Origin: a virus
IMG/VR virus record: IMGVR_UViG_3300025120_000222
Location: 1-35,201 of that record
Direction: 5' to 3' (one strand)
DNA length: 35,201 nucleotides
Each line of letters begins with the position of its first letter. Positions within the stretch are counted from its first letter, which is position 1. The notes below the pieces were generated by a model, which was not told the DNA's origin, did not search any database, and saw nothing but the letters and a program-made list of their open reading frames with translations. Positions 12,701 through 20,017 of this stretch are shown here, in pieces. A program made the translations under genes and the position numbers.

Positions 12701-15686
12701 GGTAGTTGAAAGATTGTGTTCCAGATCCAGAAGAAGTAAAGTTAATGTACTCTGCATTTGCATAGTAAAATTCTGGTGCAGTTGAACCAACACCAACTTG
12801 AGAAAGTAGTACACTATTATTATCAATTTTAGTTACATAATAAGATCCATCAGTAAGTCCACCAATTGCAGTAGTTCCTGAAGTATACTTGATTAACTCA
12901 CCACTTCTATAACCATGAGACTTTAATGTGATTATATTAGATGAAGTATCAACGCCAACAGATGTTGCTGTGGTTATTCTATTCTTATATCCACTGCCTG
13001 GATTAACTACCGAAATTGAAGAAATAATACTCTTCTGATTTGCACATCTGAAGGAATGATTTCCTGCACCATACTCAGTAAGATTAATTACGTTTGATGC
13101 AGAAATCGCATCATCATAATTCTTATGAAGCTTTACAGCATATGCATCCTGAACAGATGCATAGTATTGTGCATCTGTAGACAATCCACCAACTGCAGTC
13201 TGTCCATCAGTTTTATAGATTACTAACTCACCATCTCTAAATTTGTGGAATGATGAGAATTTAATAGTGTTGTTTGTTAAATTAACTAATCCAGCATCTT
13301 GAATAGAGTTAAAACTAACTGAATGTGAAATAGACTTAAGAATTGGTTTTGCAACCGCACCTTTACCACTTCCGCCACTAATTGTAACTATAGGATTTGA
13401 AACATAATCAAAACCAGGGTCTATAATGCTAATTCCTTCCAAAGAACCTTCTATGCCACAGAAAGCAGAAAGACCTGCTCCTACGTCTCCTGTGGTCTGT
13501 AGAATGGGTGGATTGACTATATCATAATCCTCACCATTTGAAAGAACATCGACAGTCTGAATTGCACCATAGAAAATGGAATCTCTAGACTTGTAGTTTA
13601 AAATCTCTACACCATTAACAAGAATACCCGTAGTTCCTGGAAGTGTTGTATGCTCTACACTATCAGTTACTGGATCTTGAATTTTTCTAATAAGTTTTTG
13701 AGTTTCTAACTCTTGATAAGCAAAATCAGTATATCTTAAAACACTGTTGGTTACTGTTCCAGTAAGAGTTATATAAATGCCACTACTAATATTTGCTCTA
13801 CTATTAGACAATCTAATAGTACTATCATCAATTCTTTTGGCGAAATATACTCCTTCATCTATATTAAGAGTATTAGTAGAACTTTCTGGAATATAGGTTA
13901 CTGAATCACCAGTTTGAAATCCGTGGTTTGCAAATATAATATCTAAACCATTAAATGTTCCAGAGAACTTTATAGATCTATCAGTTGTATCAAGGGGTTC
14001 GTTCAGATAACTTGGGATAGATGAAGATGCAACATATAAGAATTCCTTATCAGAGTAAACATTCTGAACGTTTGTGGAGTAGATTTCAGAAGTTGGATAT
14101 GCACTAGAGTCAACCTTTGATATTAGTTTCTCAATATTTTGTACTGTTTGTGTTTGAATTTCTCCTTGACCACCAACAATAATACTATTTTTGTTTAAGA
14201 TGGAAATGATATTTGTTTCCTTTGTAGTTCCATCATTAAGAATTATATTTGCAGAATTACCAACAGAAAACCCATGCTCATCAATTGTGTTGATTCTGTA
14301 TGTAAAGTTTGCATTATCTACAACTGATGCCAAATCTACAGTATACTTTGTTGCAACGTTAAAGAACCAATCATTTCCAAAAGAAGAACTTAAAGTAATA
14401 CCTAAATTTTTATTTTGTATTACGTCTCCTGGTTGATAATAATAAGGATTCTCGTAAAAATCTAAATCAGAGATAACTCCAGTAACTCTAACTTTAACTT
14501 TTGAATCTTTATCATTCGGATCTGTCAATACATATGCAAATGCATCAACTCTCACATTCTGCTTTGGTTCAATATCACGAGATATTCCACTACACCCATA
14601 AAATTGAGTTAATGATTTTGACTTATATTGAATCTCAATAACATCGGTATCAGAGTAATTAAGAATTAAAGTTCCCGATGAAGGAAATCCAACAGTAGAA
14701 TCTACATCAATAGTAGTGTCTCCTACTAATGTCTTCGTAATTACTTTAGTAGTTGCATGAATAGAGAACTTGCCAAAGATAGAACCTTCAACATCAATAT
14801 CTTTGTCATAATCATAGTCTAAACTTATGACATGATATGTTTTGCCGCCTCTTACAATTTCCTCAACTTTATTAATAGAACCACTTGCGGCAGGATATTC
14901 ATTAGTTTCATCCTGAAAAAGAGTTCTATTTTCTAAATCATCTGCACTACCTTCTAATAATTCTACAACAAGGTCTCTAGAAACTCTATATTCTGCATCC
15001 GAAGGAATAAAAAGATAGTCTCTTGGTCTGATGACTTCTACGTCTTCACCATAAAGTGCTCTGAATAAAATTTCAAAAGATTGGTCTGCACCCTTTGAAG
15101 TATAAAAGTCGTTAGATTGCTTAAGAAAGATTCTTTCATCGAGACCAGTATATAACTCTCTATTTTCAAATCCTGGAGTTATTTGCTTTTTAACTTTAGT
15201 GAAGAACTGCTTTAAGAAAAGTACACTTAAATTAGTTACAGTACTTTCAGATACGTGCTGATCAATATCAGTATCTTCAAATACTAATTCATCAGGAGTG
15301 TTCGATCCTTGATATGAAGTGACACCACTAAATCCACGAATACATCCAGTAAACGTAGTGGAAGTGATTCCAGTATATGTAATAATTTCAGAACCAATCT
15401 TAATCAATCCATAGGACTTTGGAAATCCATAAGTTGATTTAACAGTAATTGTATCATCAATAAAGGATACATCAGCACCTAATGTCGTTGAATCAACAAT
15501 ATTTGTTAGATTATCTACCTTTACGTACTGATCGATATTCTGTAAAATATCTAAAGTTGAACCCTGCCCCTCTAAAGAAAGATAATATTGTGATAAAAAC
15601 TCACTTACAAGAGGAAATTCTTCTCTTACAAACTCTGGAAGTTGGTTTGCAACGATTGCACTAATCTTGATTCTAGTTTCTATCAT
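3714..15686 (-). CDS. Giant virion structural protein in the gp7 position (YHYH-like domain, beta repeats)
   Basis: This single uninterrupted frame encodes 3990 residues and occupies a third of the window. It starts three bases after the gp6 stop. The N-terminal 250 residues (MIETRIKISAIVANQLPEF, then LKQFFTKVKKQITPGFENR) match the start of large gp7-position proteins I recall from cyanophages. A YHYH-like domain lies at about residues 1190-1330, with HSPIIGYAYDGNPIYGPYG and later VYAYFTTI. Three related modules of about 125 residues occupy about 2560-2935. At least a dozen short units of the form I.SI.V.N.GSGY..P.V.I are scattered through the chain, densest near the C-terminus. The likely place is the baseplate wedge or a tail appendage. 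Most of the length has no T4 gp7 equivalent (1032 aa), so homology over the full chain is not claimed. Confidence 0.8.
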   Translation of the reverse strand: MIETRIKISAIVANQLPEFVREEFPLVSEFLSQYYLSLEGQGSTLDILQNIDQYVKVDNLTNIVDSTTLGADVSFIDDTITVKSTYGFPKSYGLIKIGSEIITYTGITSTTFTGCIRGFSGVTSYQGSNTPDELVFEDTDIDQHVSESTVTNLSVLFLKQFFTKVKKQITPGFENRELYTGLDERIFLKQSNDFYTSKGADQSFEILFRALYGEDVEVIRPRDYLFIPSDAEYRVSRDLVVELLEGSADDLENRTLFQDETNEYPAASGSINKVEEIVRGGKTYHVISLDYDYDKDIDVEGSIFGKFSIHATTKVITKTLVGDTTIDVDSTVGFPSSGTLILNYSDTDVIEIQYKSKSLTQFYGCSGISRDIEPKQNVRVDAFAYVLTDPNDKDSKVKVRVTGVISDLDFYENPYYYQPGDVIQNKNLGITLSSSFGNDWFFNVATKYTVDLASVVDNANFTYRINTIDEHGFSVGNSANIILNDGTTKETNIISILNKNSIIVGGQGEIQTQTVQNIEKLISKVDSSAYPTSEIYSTNVQNVYSDKEFLYVASSSIPSYLNEPLDTTDRSIKFSGTFNGLDIIFANHGFQTGDSVTYIPESSTNTLNIDEGVYFAKRIDDSTIRLSNSRANISSGIYITLTGTVTNSVLRYTDFAYQELETQKLIRKIQDPVTDSVEHTTLPGTTGILVNGVEILNYKSRDSIFYGAIQTVDVLSNGEDYDIVNPPILQTTGDVGAGLSAFCGIEGSLEGISIIDPGFDYVSNPIVTISGGSGKGAVAKPILKSISHSVSFNSIQDAGLVNLTNNTIKFSSFHKFRDGELVIYKTDGQTAVGGLSTDAQYYASVQDAYAVKLHKNYDDAISASNVINLTEYGAGNHSFRCANQKSIISSISVVNPGSGYKNRITTATSVGVDTSSNIITLKSHGYRSGELIKYTSGTTAIGGLTDGSYYVTKIDNNSVLLSQVGVGSTAPEFYYANAEYINFTSSGSGTQSFNYPSITVEVKGEIGVSTLTGQNFNAEIQPIFRGEVKSVFVEDGGVGYGSSEILNYNKQPTFSLDSGSGAQLKPIINDGKIVQVLIFNSGSSYNAPPTLEVIGTGNGAILTPVISGGVITEVKVITGGRAYLEKDTTIKVISAGKNAQFGFNPKIWNINIFDRLISNNKISEDDGVIFEGANSSYGLQYTHIYSPRKLRRSILGTKIVNGQETFITDLKLQNGREVLSDTHSPIIGYAYDGNPIYGPYGYGTITGGTPRLLKSGYTLSPSTDRPNPLDSNGNVTYIDGFFTNDYVYDGSGDLDEYNGRFCKTPEFPNGVYAYFTTINTNAIESSGQFKSYRKPEFPYFIGDKYKSTPIPYNYDIKSNQDDINLNETNLSRNTTPYGVLNPNTEYDFIVDSNKIQKQNIIVANTTKGNVLFVGISSSGQNYQVNDKVIFDNQDTGGNGARAVVSQITGQRINNISIAKSTVSNVEFFPLTNGSGFVGFATAPHGLSNFDKISLSGVSTSSTNIEDRFFLVGIHTESLNLALDVESTSSTGIVTYFNVTGDLSFPRFRENDVLGIGTEKVRILNIDKLSSRLRVERAYDGTVGSSHTASSLLEEKPRKLTTSIYLVNNESKFDYSRELYFDPQETVGVGTTAGVGIGLTLVFANPGAGISNINIPTKAFYLPEHKLTTGDTLTYFNNSGDSIGVSTDGIDIFSLTNGQTVYAGKISNDLIGIATAKIGIGTTGSFVGINSSVYVNTLFFTGIGTGEKHSLKTNPENILIATVNKNSATITTGSTHGLQFNDYVSLNVLAGITTTISVAYNDYHRRLVIDPRSFTASDVDTASDIITITNHNLSRGQKVIHTAITPATGLADNEIYYVFVVGNDKIKLCKSITDALKASPIFVNITGTSSGTISKVNPPLILERNKTLEFDLSDSSLSFTNNSTSYSAFDFGIFSDRELKNQFYSSSVTENFEVTKSGSVGLSTLAKLTIKVTENLPQVLYYGAVPINLTLNTAVKKEITSDSENIKNYNELVVKNNVLTQQNYISGIGSTTFSFSIFAAPSEDQYIPTDGELFYNTNSTTAYGSIAEVSMVSRGRNYHSLPNISRINSGLGTDAILVPAGFDIGKVTKVDIQDIGFEYSVDKTLRPEAQLPQILIVNPYNKFASIGISSVGQNYILAPDLVVLDGLTNQVVSDVDLNYELGDDTVTISRNTFSLSDTTPTIIPINNTNGVSIKNITFDSATKDVTVSLGSSYSSLSDFPFAVGETVLIENISVGVGNTVKGYNSSRYNYSRFNVTQMDPNIGGANGSITYNLSEYLASGEIPGTYDALNSVGRVIPSKHFPIFDITLGVNEFFRGEPITSPSSSGIVNSWNPRLGHLKVSAINAFKIEENVVGSSSKSIANIVAVNLFNSLYNVDDSSVVKKGWLNEVGFLNNSIQRLHDNDYYQYFSYALKSRVEYAKWDNAVSSLNHTAGFKKFSDLIVESKDPDDVGISTNQNEGTFIGIADFISEVDLNCVNDFDLATELTLNVDSTVASNEIVFNSRTLQDYIESVGNRVLTIDDLSPQFNDLPRVERFSTVNLFDISLARSKKYFVLIDDVRFSDEKQLSIVTLIHDDNGIGYTNEYGDIPTFDNLGSFEFNILGTEGQLLFYPTKYSLNDYNVSTLAYTLEDTFAGIGSTDFGDTVKVASSTTSITTGTSSATTIVGIASTYRASKIQVQYAADDSSYFEFDELTVIHDGSEVNLIEYGQLVSDTGTLSAGIGTYSAYLSGSNVNIDFTPNVALGVTHHVNTIRVSIADTASVGVGTYTMDTARLDSRITSIASTSSPVATSVAQYPSGDFDCAYYIATIEDKTNSQYQISEITLASDSRDAYISEFGNLETESSLGSFDAQLSGSNTELTFTPIASADVEVRVFQNALRLVDTSNTNTRINLTNASILTGNGDYTGTDSDVKREFQLTHKQLPIFERYFVGSASTVVSVAKDTIQVPNHFFVTGEELVYEHAGAGTTQAIGISSTNIPGVGVTDKLPTTVYAIKVDDISIKLAGSVENALKTVPTPLDITSVGIGTSHSLTSKQQNSRVVLSIDNVIQSPIVAIAVTTTLSQEFKVTENTITLSGITSIFSGNLLEIGNEVIRVEAVGVGSTNIMRVRRKWMGTGISTHSSGALVTKVDGDYNIVDNKISFISPPKGLTPIGTTTGSPDDVDYVGIATHSTFSGRSFMRSGIPDTTTEPYAHNYVFDDVSSQFTGLVTSFNLKSRGSDVTGFSTDNAVILVNQIFQGPQATQKKGDYTLGENVGITSVNFTGTISSITSDINTANVPLGGVIVSVGSTQGFGYQPLVAAGGTATVSGLGTISSISIGNSGSGYRVGIQTVVNVGVATFSTGISNIEFIGTAAISGGHIVSVAITNPGTGYTSTNPPLIIFDDPLSYSNIPLVYSSSSASGLGSQATANIVVGQGSSIIEFSIENSGYAYGQGEILTASIGGLTGIPTNPTLSYEEFQLTIETTYSDSFSGWSIGNLLVIDNIDNLFDGSRKSFPIKVELNQKTIRSSAGSLIDVEATLLVFVNDILQVPGQGYTFNGGSFINFTEAPKVGDTTKILFYQGSSSVDVLDVDILETIKKGDTVRLDDDDFTFQQNTRAVYNVNSADTIDTNLYVGPGITTDESYDRSVKWCRQTEDKFVNGEFVAKDRIIYEPLIHPNTRIIQSVGVGSTFIFVENVRTFFDNAKENTTDNKHIRIISQDVIVGASATTVVSGLGTISSISITGSGIGYTFAPSITIANPVGLGTTQRASADVTISGVGTVSTITVSSPGTGYTSTNPPVVLIEKSRTPVEEIKTVSYTGDFGIISGVSTTSVGVASTGIIFDLVIPSDSLFRDSNIVGTAITVSGIQTGYYFVTLKTNLGFGVTSLRQDNSVVGVGSTFLDNIYEVAAVSIAQTAVQGIGITYVAQVTVSVEDFNGLVGTGYSNFFGEYSWGRIAIPTRTDANVFTSYNNGLVGVSTSPIVERFDPLKYLNYN
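4306..4334. repeat. 29-bp exact direct repeat, copy 1
   Basis: This 29-base sequence inside the giant gene recurs identically at 5509-5537. On the minus strand it encodes the PGTGYTSTNPP part of the beta-type repeat. Exact identity over 29 bases inside diverged protein repeats suggests recent duplication or gene conversion. Confidence 0.85.
5509..5537. repeat. 29-bp exact direct repeat, copy 2
   Basis: Second copy of the 29-base sequence at 4306-4334, about 1.2 kb away and in the same orientation within the giant gene. It again encodes the PGTGYTSTNPP segment. Bases outside the unit diverge at once. Confidence 0.85.
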
Positions 15687-15689
15687 TTC

Positions 15690-17603
15690 TTATGAACGTA
15701 CTAAATTTCCGTTTGTGTAGCTTGAGGTCGTTATATACGTAGTTCCTGATGGATCTGCGCCAGAAGAAACTTCATCGCTTAACATATTTAACACACTATT
15801 GCTAGCGTCTAACTGAAGATATAGATCTTGTAACCCAATCACATCATTAGACCTTGGACAAGCAGAGATTTCAATAACTGGTTGTCTCTGCGTCCTTTTA
15901 GAAGTTGAAACAATATTAATATTATCTAATAGTATTTCTCCCTTTTCATAATTAATCGTTCCTACAGATCTTCTCACAATCGCTGGTTGAGTTGGAGATA
16001 CAAGTTTGAATAAGAACACTTCTCCAGTGGGCTGGTTATCGTTCGGATTGTCACCAAGATATACAACATCATCAATTCCAAATACTCTAAATCCAGAGGT
16101 TTTAATATTATATCCATCAAGTCTCTTTATATAGAACTCATTTCCAAAGCAAATTTCGTAGTTTGCTATACGATTTAATTTTGCTCTTAAGTCTCTTCTG
16201 ATTTGTACTTTAGTAATGTTTGATGTAATAGATTCATGACTATTATCAATAATGTTCTGGAATCTACTATATTTAAACCTTGCACCATATTTGTTCAGTT
16301 CAATTGAGTTGGAGTAATTATCAACATTAGTAGAAACAATAGACTTAACAAAGTCTGGTCCTGGTGCTAGATTCTGGTTGTAGTAGATAGAAGAATCAAC
16401 TTCAACATACAGATACTTAAGGTCTAGTATTTCTGGAACAATACCAGCGACACTATATCTTCTTAAAATATTTTTTAAATTATCTTTAATCGAGTTAGGT
16501 AAAAATGGACCAAAGTATGGTTTGATTGTAATGAAAACCTTTCCATATTGTGGAGGTGTTAAGTCTTCTCCGCCAAATACAGAAACAGATTGTGTCTCTG
16601 GATAAATTTTTGGAATTAATGCTTCATAATCTGCAGCAGTGACTGCTCTGTTTTGTGATGCATAAATTCTAGTTGCATAATTTTTAACAGAATCAACAGA
16701 TTCAATTTCTTTTCCACTTTCAGATGCATTAATGGTAGTAATTAGTGAAATACCTTCTGCAACAGAGACGCCGTTATTATCTGCAAGTATTCCACTGAAA
16801 CTAAAGTTTGATAAACCATTTGCTGCTTCGCCTGATGTTCTGATATATGAAACTTCAATATAATTTAATTCCTCAAGTTTCTCACCAAAAATACCATCAC
16901 CAAAAATTAATTCATATCTTTGATCTTCAATCTCTTGAATAAAGTAAACTCTTGAATCTGCAGTAACATCAAAGAGACTCTCTGATAATAAAAACTTTCT
17001 ACTAATTGTACTTGACTCTGTACCTCTAACTAAAACACTTAAAGTAGAGGTATCAATATTAGAATTGTTTAAAATATATTTCTGTGGTGGTGCAGGATTT
17101 TCTGATTCTACAGTAAAGTTATCAACTAAAAATTCTCCTTCAAATATTTGAATACTATCGAAAGTTGCGGTCTTATTGACCACAGGAACAGTGATATCTT
17201 CTGGTATGGCAAATGTATAACTATCTCCTCCAAACGCGCTTGTAGAAGCAACTATACCCTTCTTAAGGGTGATTGCGGTTGGATTGGTAGCAAAGTCTGT
17301 AGTATCAACAGAAAAGGTAACTAAGGATCTTGATGCTGTTCTTGATCTTGGCACATATCCAATATTACGTGCTAATGAAACAACGTTCTCTCTTAATGTT
17401 GCACTATCAATAAAAACCTCATTGCTAACCATGTTAGCATTATATGAGGAAATATATGTATTATAGGCTAATACATCAACTATCGTTGAAAGGTTAGAAC
17501 CTTCAAAATCATAGTCAGTAAAGTTTGAGTTTGATCGAAGATAACTCTTGATAGATGTTTTTATCTGATCAAAGTCCAGATTTGTGAAATTGACTAATGG
17601 CAT
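15690..17603 (-). CDS. 6: Baseplate wedge subunit gp6
   Basis: The 637-residue product is close to T4 gp6 (660 aa). It starts MPLVNFTNLDFDQIKTSIK and continues with a helical SNLSTIVDVLAYNTYISSYNANM block, typical of gp6/gpJ-family baseplate wedge proteins. Near residue 315 it has NRAVTAADYEALIPKIYPE, a conserved part of that family. gp6 forms the ring that holds the baseplate wedges together and contacts gp7 and gp25. Its ATG overlaps the gp25 stop by one base (TAATG), so the two are translationally coupled. Only three bases separate its stop from the giant gene. No strong Shine-Dalgarno was seen. Confidence 0.93.
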   Translation of the reverse strand: MPLVNFTNLDFDQIKTSIKSYLRSNSNFTDYDFEGSNLSTIVDVLAYNTYISSYNANMVSNEVFIDSATLRENVVSLARNIGYVPRSRTASRSLVTFSVDTTDFATNPTAITLKKGIVASTSAFGGDSYTFAIPEDITVPVVNKTATFDSIQIFEGEFLVDNFTVESENPAPPQKYILNNSNIDTSTLSVLVRGTESSTISRKFLLSESLFDVTADSRVYFIQEIEDQRYELIFGDGIFGEKLEELNYIEVSYIRTSGEAANGLSNFSFSGILADNNGVSVAEGISLITTINASESGKEIESVDSVKNYATRIYASQNRAVTAADYEALIPKIYPETQSVSVFGGEDLTPPQYGKVFITIKPYFGPFLPNSIKDNLKNILRRYSVAGIVPEILDLKYLYVEVDSSIYYNQNLAPGPDFVKSIVSTNVDNYSNSIELNKYGARFKYSRFQNIIDNSHESITSNITKVQIRRDLRAKLNRIANYEICFGNEFYIKRLDGYNIKTSGFRVFGIDDVVYLGDNPNDNQPTGEVFLFKLVSPTQPAIVRRSVGTINYEKGEILLDNINIVSTSKRTQRQPVIEISACPRSNDVIGLQDLYLQLDASNSVLNMLSDEVSSGADPSGTTYITTSSYTNGNLVRS

Positions 17604-18004
17604 TATCGTGTCTGCTGTAATGCGAATGATAACTGTTGCTGTAAGGCATCAACCCCTACAATATTATAACTAATCGTCACATTAAATTCATTGCCATCGT
17701 AGTTTGGTGCGACGACTACATTGACCAATTCAACCCTTGGTTCAAAATTATTAATAGTATTTCTAATTTCATCCTCGATTAGAGATGCAGAAATACCATC
17801 AATGTTTTCAAATAGCGATCTTGATACTCTAGAACCAAGGTCTTCGTTAAAAAATCTCTCACCTGGAAGGGTAAATACCAGATTTCTTACTGATCTTGCG
17901 ATTGCAGTCTCATTTTTGATTGCAAGAAGATCATTAGACAATGGATTTACTTGAAAAGCACTCCCAATATCTTTAAAACCTCTACTTACCCTTTCGACAG
18001 GCAT
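17603..18004 (-). CDS. 25: Baseplate wedge subunit gp25
   Basis: At 133 residues it is the same size as T4 gp25 (132 aa). The family's conserved EPR tripeptide is present in NNFEPRVELV (residues 88-90). An LPGERFFNEDLGSRV stretch at 46-60 is typical of the gp25-like / type VI secretion TssE family. In the phage the protein fixes the first sheath ring to the baseplate wedge. It is the first gene of the compact wedge operon gp25-gp6-giant-gp8-DUF4815. A GATAAATA late-promoter-like box lies 22 bases before the start. No frameshift or missing key residue is visible. Confidence 0.95.
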   Translation of the reverse strand: MPVERVSRGFKDIGSAFQVNPLSNDLLAIKNETAIARSVRNLVFTLPGERFFNEDLGSRVSRSLFENIDGISASLIEDEIRNTINNFEPRVELVNVVVAPNYDGNEFNVTISYNIVGVDALQQQLSFALQQTR

Positions 18005-18026
18005 AATACATGTATAAACGTATCTT

Positions 18027-18034
18027 TATTTATC
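18027..18034 (-). promoter_or_regulatory. Late-promoter-like GATAAATA before gp25
   Basis: GATAAATA on the minus strand differs from the T4 late consensus TATAAATA by one base. It ends 22 bases before the gp25 ATG, so a transcript would start about 15 bases ahead of the gene. It overlaps the last codons of the preceding 57-aa gene. Promoter function is inferred. Confidence 0.5.
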
Positions 18035-18206
18035 AGTCTTGTAAGAAAGTTTTGTCATCAATCTCTTCATAATCTACTTCTTTTAGATTTTTTTCTTTCT
18101 TTTCCGCCCATCGATCATAGACATTTCCATAATCAGTGATTAATGCTTCAGTCCCATACTCATTTTTCATAAAATCTTGATCTCTATCAACTCTAGAATT
18201 ACCCAT
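18033..18206 (-). CDS. Conserved small phage protein, 57 aa
   Basis: I chose MGNSRVDRDQDF at 18206 as the start because GAGGAG sits five bases upstream. A longer start at 18218 would lack this site. The gene overlaps the end of the 228-aa gene by eight bases, so the ribosome site lies inside that gene and the two are probably coupled. The product is acidic and charged, with a WAEKKEKNLKEVDYEEIDD stretch and no membrane segment. Function is not recognised. Its place just ahead of gp25 would fit an assembly or chaperone role, but that is only positional. Confidence 0.75.
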   Translation of the reverse strand: MGNSRVDRDQDFMKNEYGTEALITDYGNVYDRWAEKKEKNLKEVDYEEIDDKTFLQD

Positions 18207-18885
18207 TTTGCTCCTCATCAGTGTTTTTTTCTAAATTTTGACGTTCTTTTGAAGTTTTCCAAAAATATTCGTCCTCCCGACCCATTCCAAGACGGTCAAA
18301 ACCATTCTCAACCTGATAATATTGGGTAGAAACCTTAAAATCAGGCATTTTTGGTTCAACAGGGGTCAGACTGTTGTCATAGATACGCATTCTATTGTTT
18401 GGATAGAGTGCATATTGTCCATTTTCAAGTTCAATTAGATTATGAGACTTATGTTCGGCAGGATTTTCGCTTGTAGCATAGTCAACATAATCTGGATCAT
18501 GATGATAATTGTCAATAGTACATACATAAGTGCCTTTTACATTACCATAGTCCCTTGTATAAACCTCAAAGTCCATACTACCGATGAACTTCTTATTAAT
18601 ATTAACTACACCATAGTCCATACAATTCCAGAATTGTAGGTTGGGTAGATTCATATCAGGTGAAGGTGTCTCAGGATTAGTTACAAAGGCACTGATAGGT
18701 AGTTTATCGTACATTGCAGCATACTCTGGTAAGTATGTTTCAAAATAAAAAGCACGCCCAGGAATCGATTTACACGATACCCAGACGCCCTTTACAAATT
18801 CACCATGACCACTTTGATGATCAGTGAGGTATTCTTTTCTTACCCACACTTCAACAGATGGTAAGTTAGTAATTAAACAAGACAT
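18199..18885 (-). CDS. Conserved cyanophage protein, 228 aa, function unknown
   Basis: This protein starts MSCLITNLPSVEVWVRKEYL and contains VSCKSIPGRAFYFETYLPEY, LQFWNCMDYGVV and ENPAEHKSHNLIELENGQYA. I recall closely similar proteins near the baseplate genes in T4-like cyanophages, with no known function. The C-terminus is charged and probably disordered (TSKERQNLEKNTDEE). It lies downstream of the glycosyltransferase group and immediately upstream of the 57-aa gene and gp25. No signal peptide, membrane helix or catalytic motif is visible. A virion or assembly role is possible from position alone. Confidence 0.85.
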   Translation of the reverse strand: MSCLITNLPSVEVWVRKEYLTDHQSGHGEFVKGVWVSCKSIPGRAFYFETYLPEYAAMYDKLPISAFVTNPETPSPDMNLPNLQFWNCMDYGVVNINKKFIGSMDFEVYTRDYGNVKGTYVCTIDNYHHDPDYVDYATSENPAEHKSHNLIELENGQYALYPNNRMRIYDNSLTPVEPKMPDFKVSTQYYQVENGFDRLGMGREDEYFWKTSKERQNLEKNTDEEQNG

Positions 18886-18907
18886 TCATAACTTTTTTTC
18901 ACTATTC

Positions 18908-19036
18908 TTATTTACCTTGGCCACGATAACGCTTTTTTGCTTTATTACGAGAAGTCGCAGAAAGTAACGTATTTTGTGAATTGCCTTGACGAGTTTTCTT
19001 GGGATTTCCAGGAATATAACTACCGTTTTTCATCAT
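18908..19036 (-). CDS. Small basic cyanophage protein, 42 aa
   Basis: The product MMKNGSYIPGNPKKTRQG ends SATSRNKAKKRYRGQGK. This SATSRN...KKRYRGQG tail is one I recall from short conserved cyanophage proteins. It is strongly basic and could bind nucleic acid, but no function is known. Three ATGs (19042, 19036, 19033) are close together; 19036 is a compromise. The frame overlaps the last 17 bases of the 58-aa gene. Upstream codons in the same frame look like out-of-frame shadow of that gene, so the longer open frame from 19150 was not used. Confidence 0.65.
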   Translation of the reverse strand: MMKNGSYIPGNPKKTRQGNSQNTLLSATSRNKAKKRYRGQGK

Positions 19037-19196
19037 TGCCATGAGAGTTAATTGCCTCAATTTTAAATTGGTTTGGATTGTTGCTTTGATCAGTAGTATC
19101 ATAATACTTCTGAGCATATTCGTCGAGAATCTCAGCACATTCTTCTGCACTCAGATTCTGATGTATCTTACGTCCATTACATAAGATATTATACAT
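19020..19196 (-). CDS. Conserved small phage protein, 58 aa
   Basis: It starts MYNILCNGRKIHQNLSAEE at 19196, two bases after the glycosyltransferase stop. The layout (short beta-strand start, NLSAEECAEILDEYAQKYY helix, then NPNQFKIEAIN) is a common small-protein type in cyanophages, with a short strand followed by a 'do this if the helix forms' alpha/beta fold. No function is known. Coupling to the glycosyltransferase upstream and the 42-aa protein downstream suggests one transcript from the promoter at 19989-20017. Confidence 0.75.
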   Translation of the reverse strand: MYNILCNGRKIHQNLSAEECAEILDEYAQKYYDTTDQSNNPNQFKIEAINSHGNDEKR

Positions 19197-19198
19197 GA

Positions 19199-19966
19199 TC
19201 AGATAACACGAGTTTTTTCGTGACCAACACGAATCCGAGGATCGCACCAAATATCAAATCCTTTTTCAATTGCATCAAGACAGAATGAGACATCCTCTCC
19301 ACACATGTCTTGTACTGCACCAGACTCAAAGACTTGCATCTTCGGTGCAAACCAAGGATACTCAAGATTCTCAAAGACTCCCTTCTTAATGAGCACCCAT
19401 CCAAAACCTGTGTAATCTACAGTGAATGGCTTACGCCGCTTCTGAATTGAGTCCACAGTCTCGTGGTTCATAACTCCACCATTCTTACGGAAATCATCTT
19501 CTTCTAACCAATGTGCAACAGATGTCGTATGTCCATCTTCAGTTGCATACCATCCACCAACAATTTCTTTCTCCTCACCTTCAGCATTTAATGCTAAATC
19601 ACATAACTGCCAAAACTTGTTAGTGTCAAATACAATATCACTATCAATCCATAACTGATAATCATACGTTAGTTTTCCATCCCATGGAATTTGCTTCGGA
19701 CCACGTAATACATTTGCTCCAAGTACTTTACAACGTGCAAAGTTTACCATTGATGAATAGTCTTGACTAATCTGAATACCCATACCATTCTGTACCATAT
19801 CAAAGCACAGTTGTACAAAGTTCTTCAGAAATACAAATGAACACCCACGTCCAGGTAAACAAAATACAATCTGCTTACCTCGCATTCGCTCCTTAATAGC
19901 AGTAATATCCCAGTCTTCTTCTTTCTTCTTCGGTGCTGATGCTTTTACAGTAAATCCTTTTGCCAT
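19199..19966 (-). CDS. Putative glycosyltransferase (GT-A-like fold)
   Basis: The 255-residue protein starts MAKGFTVKASAPKKKEED. KQIVFCLPGRGCSFVFLKNF lies near residue 35. A DxD-type metal/sugar-nucleotide site occurs in QLWIDSDIVFD (D108/D110). A GEDVSFC motif (E224, D225) sits near the C-terminus, with a late His in VGHEKTR. This order is typical of GT-A glycosyltransferases; the sugar and acceptor cannot be told. Phage enzymes of this type modify virion proteins, DNA or the host surface. The ATG at 19966 is preferred over a TTG six codons upstream because it lies about 16 bases after the predicted transcription start of a perfect sigma-70 promoter. Confidence 0.8.
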   Translation of the reverse strand: MAKGFTVKASAPKKKEEDWDITAIKERMRGKQIVFCLPGRGCSFVFLKNFVQLCFDMVQNGMGIQISQDYSSMVNFARCKVLGANVLRGPKQIPWDGKLTYDYQLWIDSDIVFDTNKFWQLCDLALNAEGEEKEIVGGWYATEDGHTTSVAHWLEEDDFRKNGGVMNHETVDSIQKRRKPFTVDYTGFGWVLIKKGVFENLEYPWFAPKMQVFESGAVQDMCGEDVSFCLDAIEKGFDIWCDPRIRVGHEKTRVI

Positions 19967-19988
19967 AAGTCTTAAAAAACTCAATTCA

Positions 19989-20017
19989 ATTATACTGTGT
20001 TATCTATCCGCTGTCAA
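19989..20017 (-). promoter_or_regulatory. Perfect-consensus sigma-70 promoter before glycosyltransferase
   Basis: On the minus strand TTGACA (20017-20012) and TATAAT (19994-19989) are separated by exactly 17 bases, matching the bacterial consensus in every position. The -35 box overlaps the stop codon of the 65-aa gene. Expected transcription start is near 19982. Such sequences are typical of phage early promoters read by host polymerase. Confidence 0.85.

Noticed and set aside
3242-15664. Many plus-strand open frames of 60-140 codons opposite gp8 and the giant gene
   Set aside because: They mirror the codon structure of the minus-strand genes, have no ribosome sites and odd composition, and overlap proteins with clear family features.
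19037-19150. Longer 80-aa version of the small basic protein
   Set aside because: The added residues lie over the 58-aa gene in another frame and are not protein-like; the conserved part begins near 19036.
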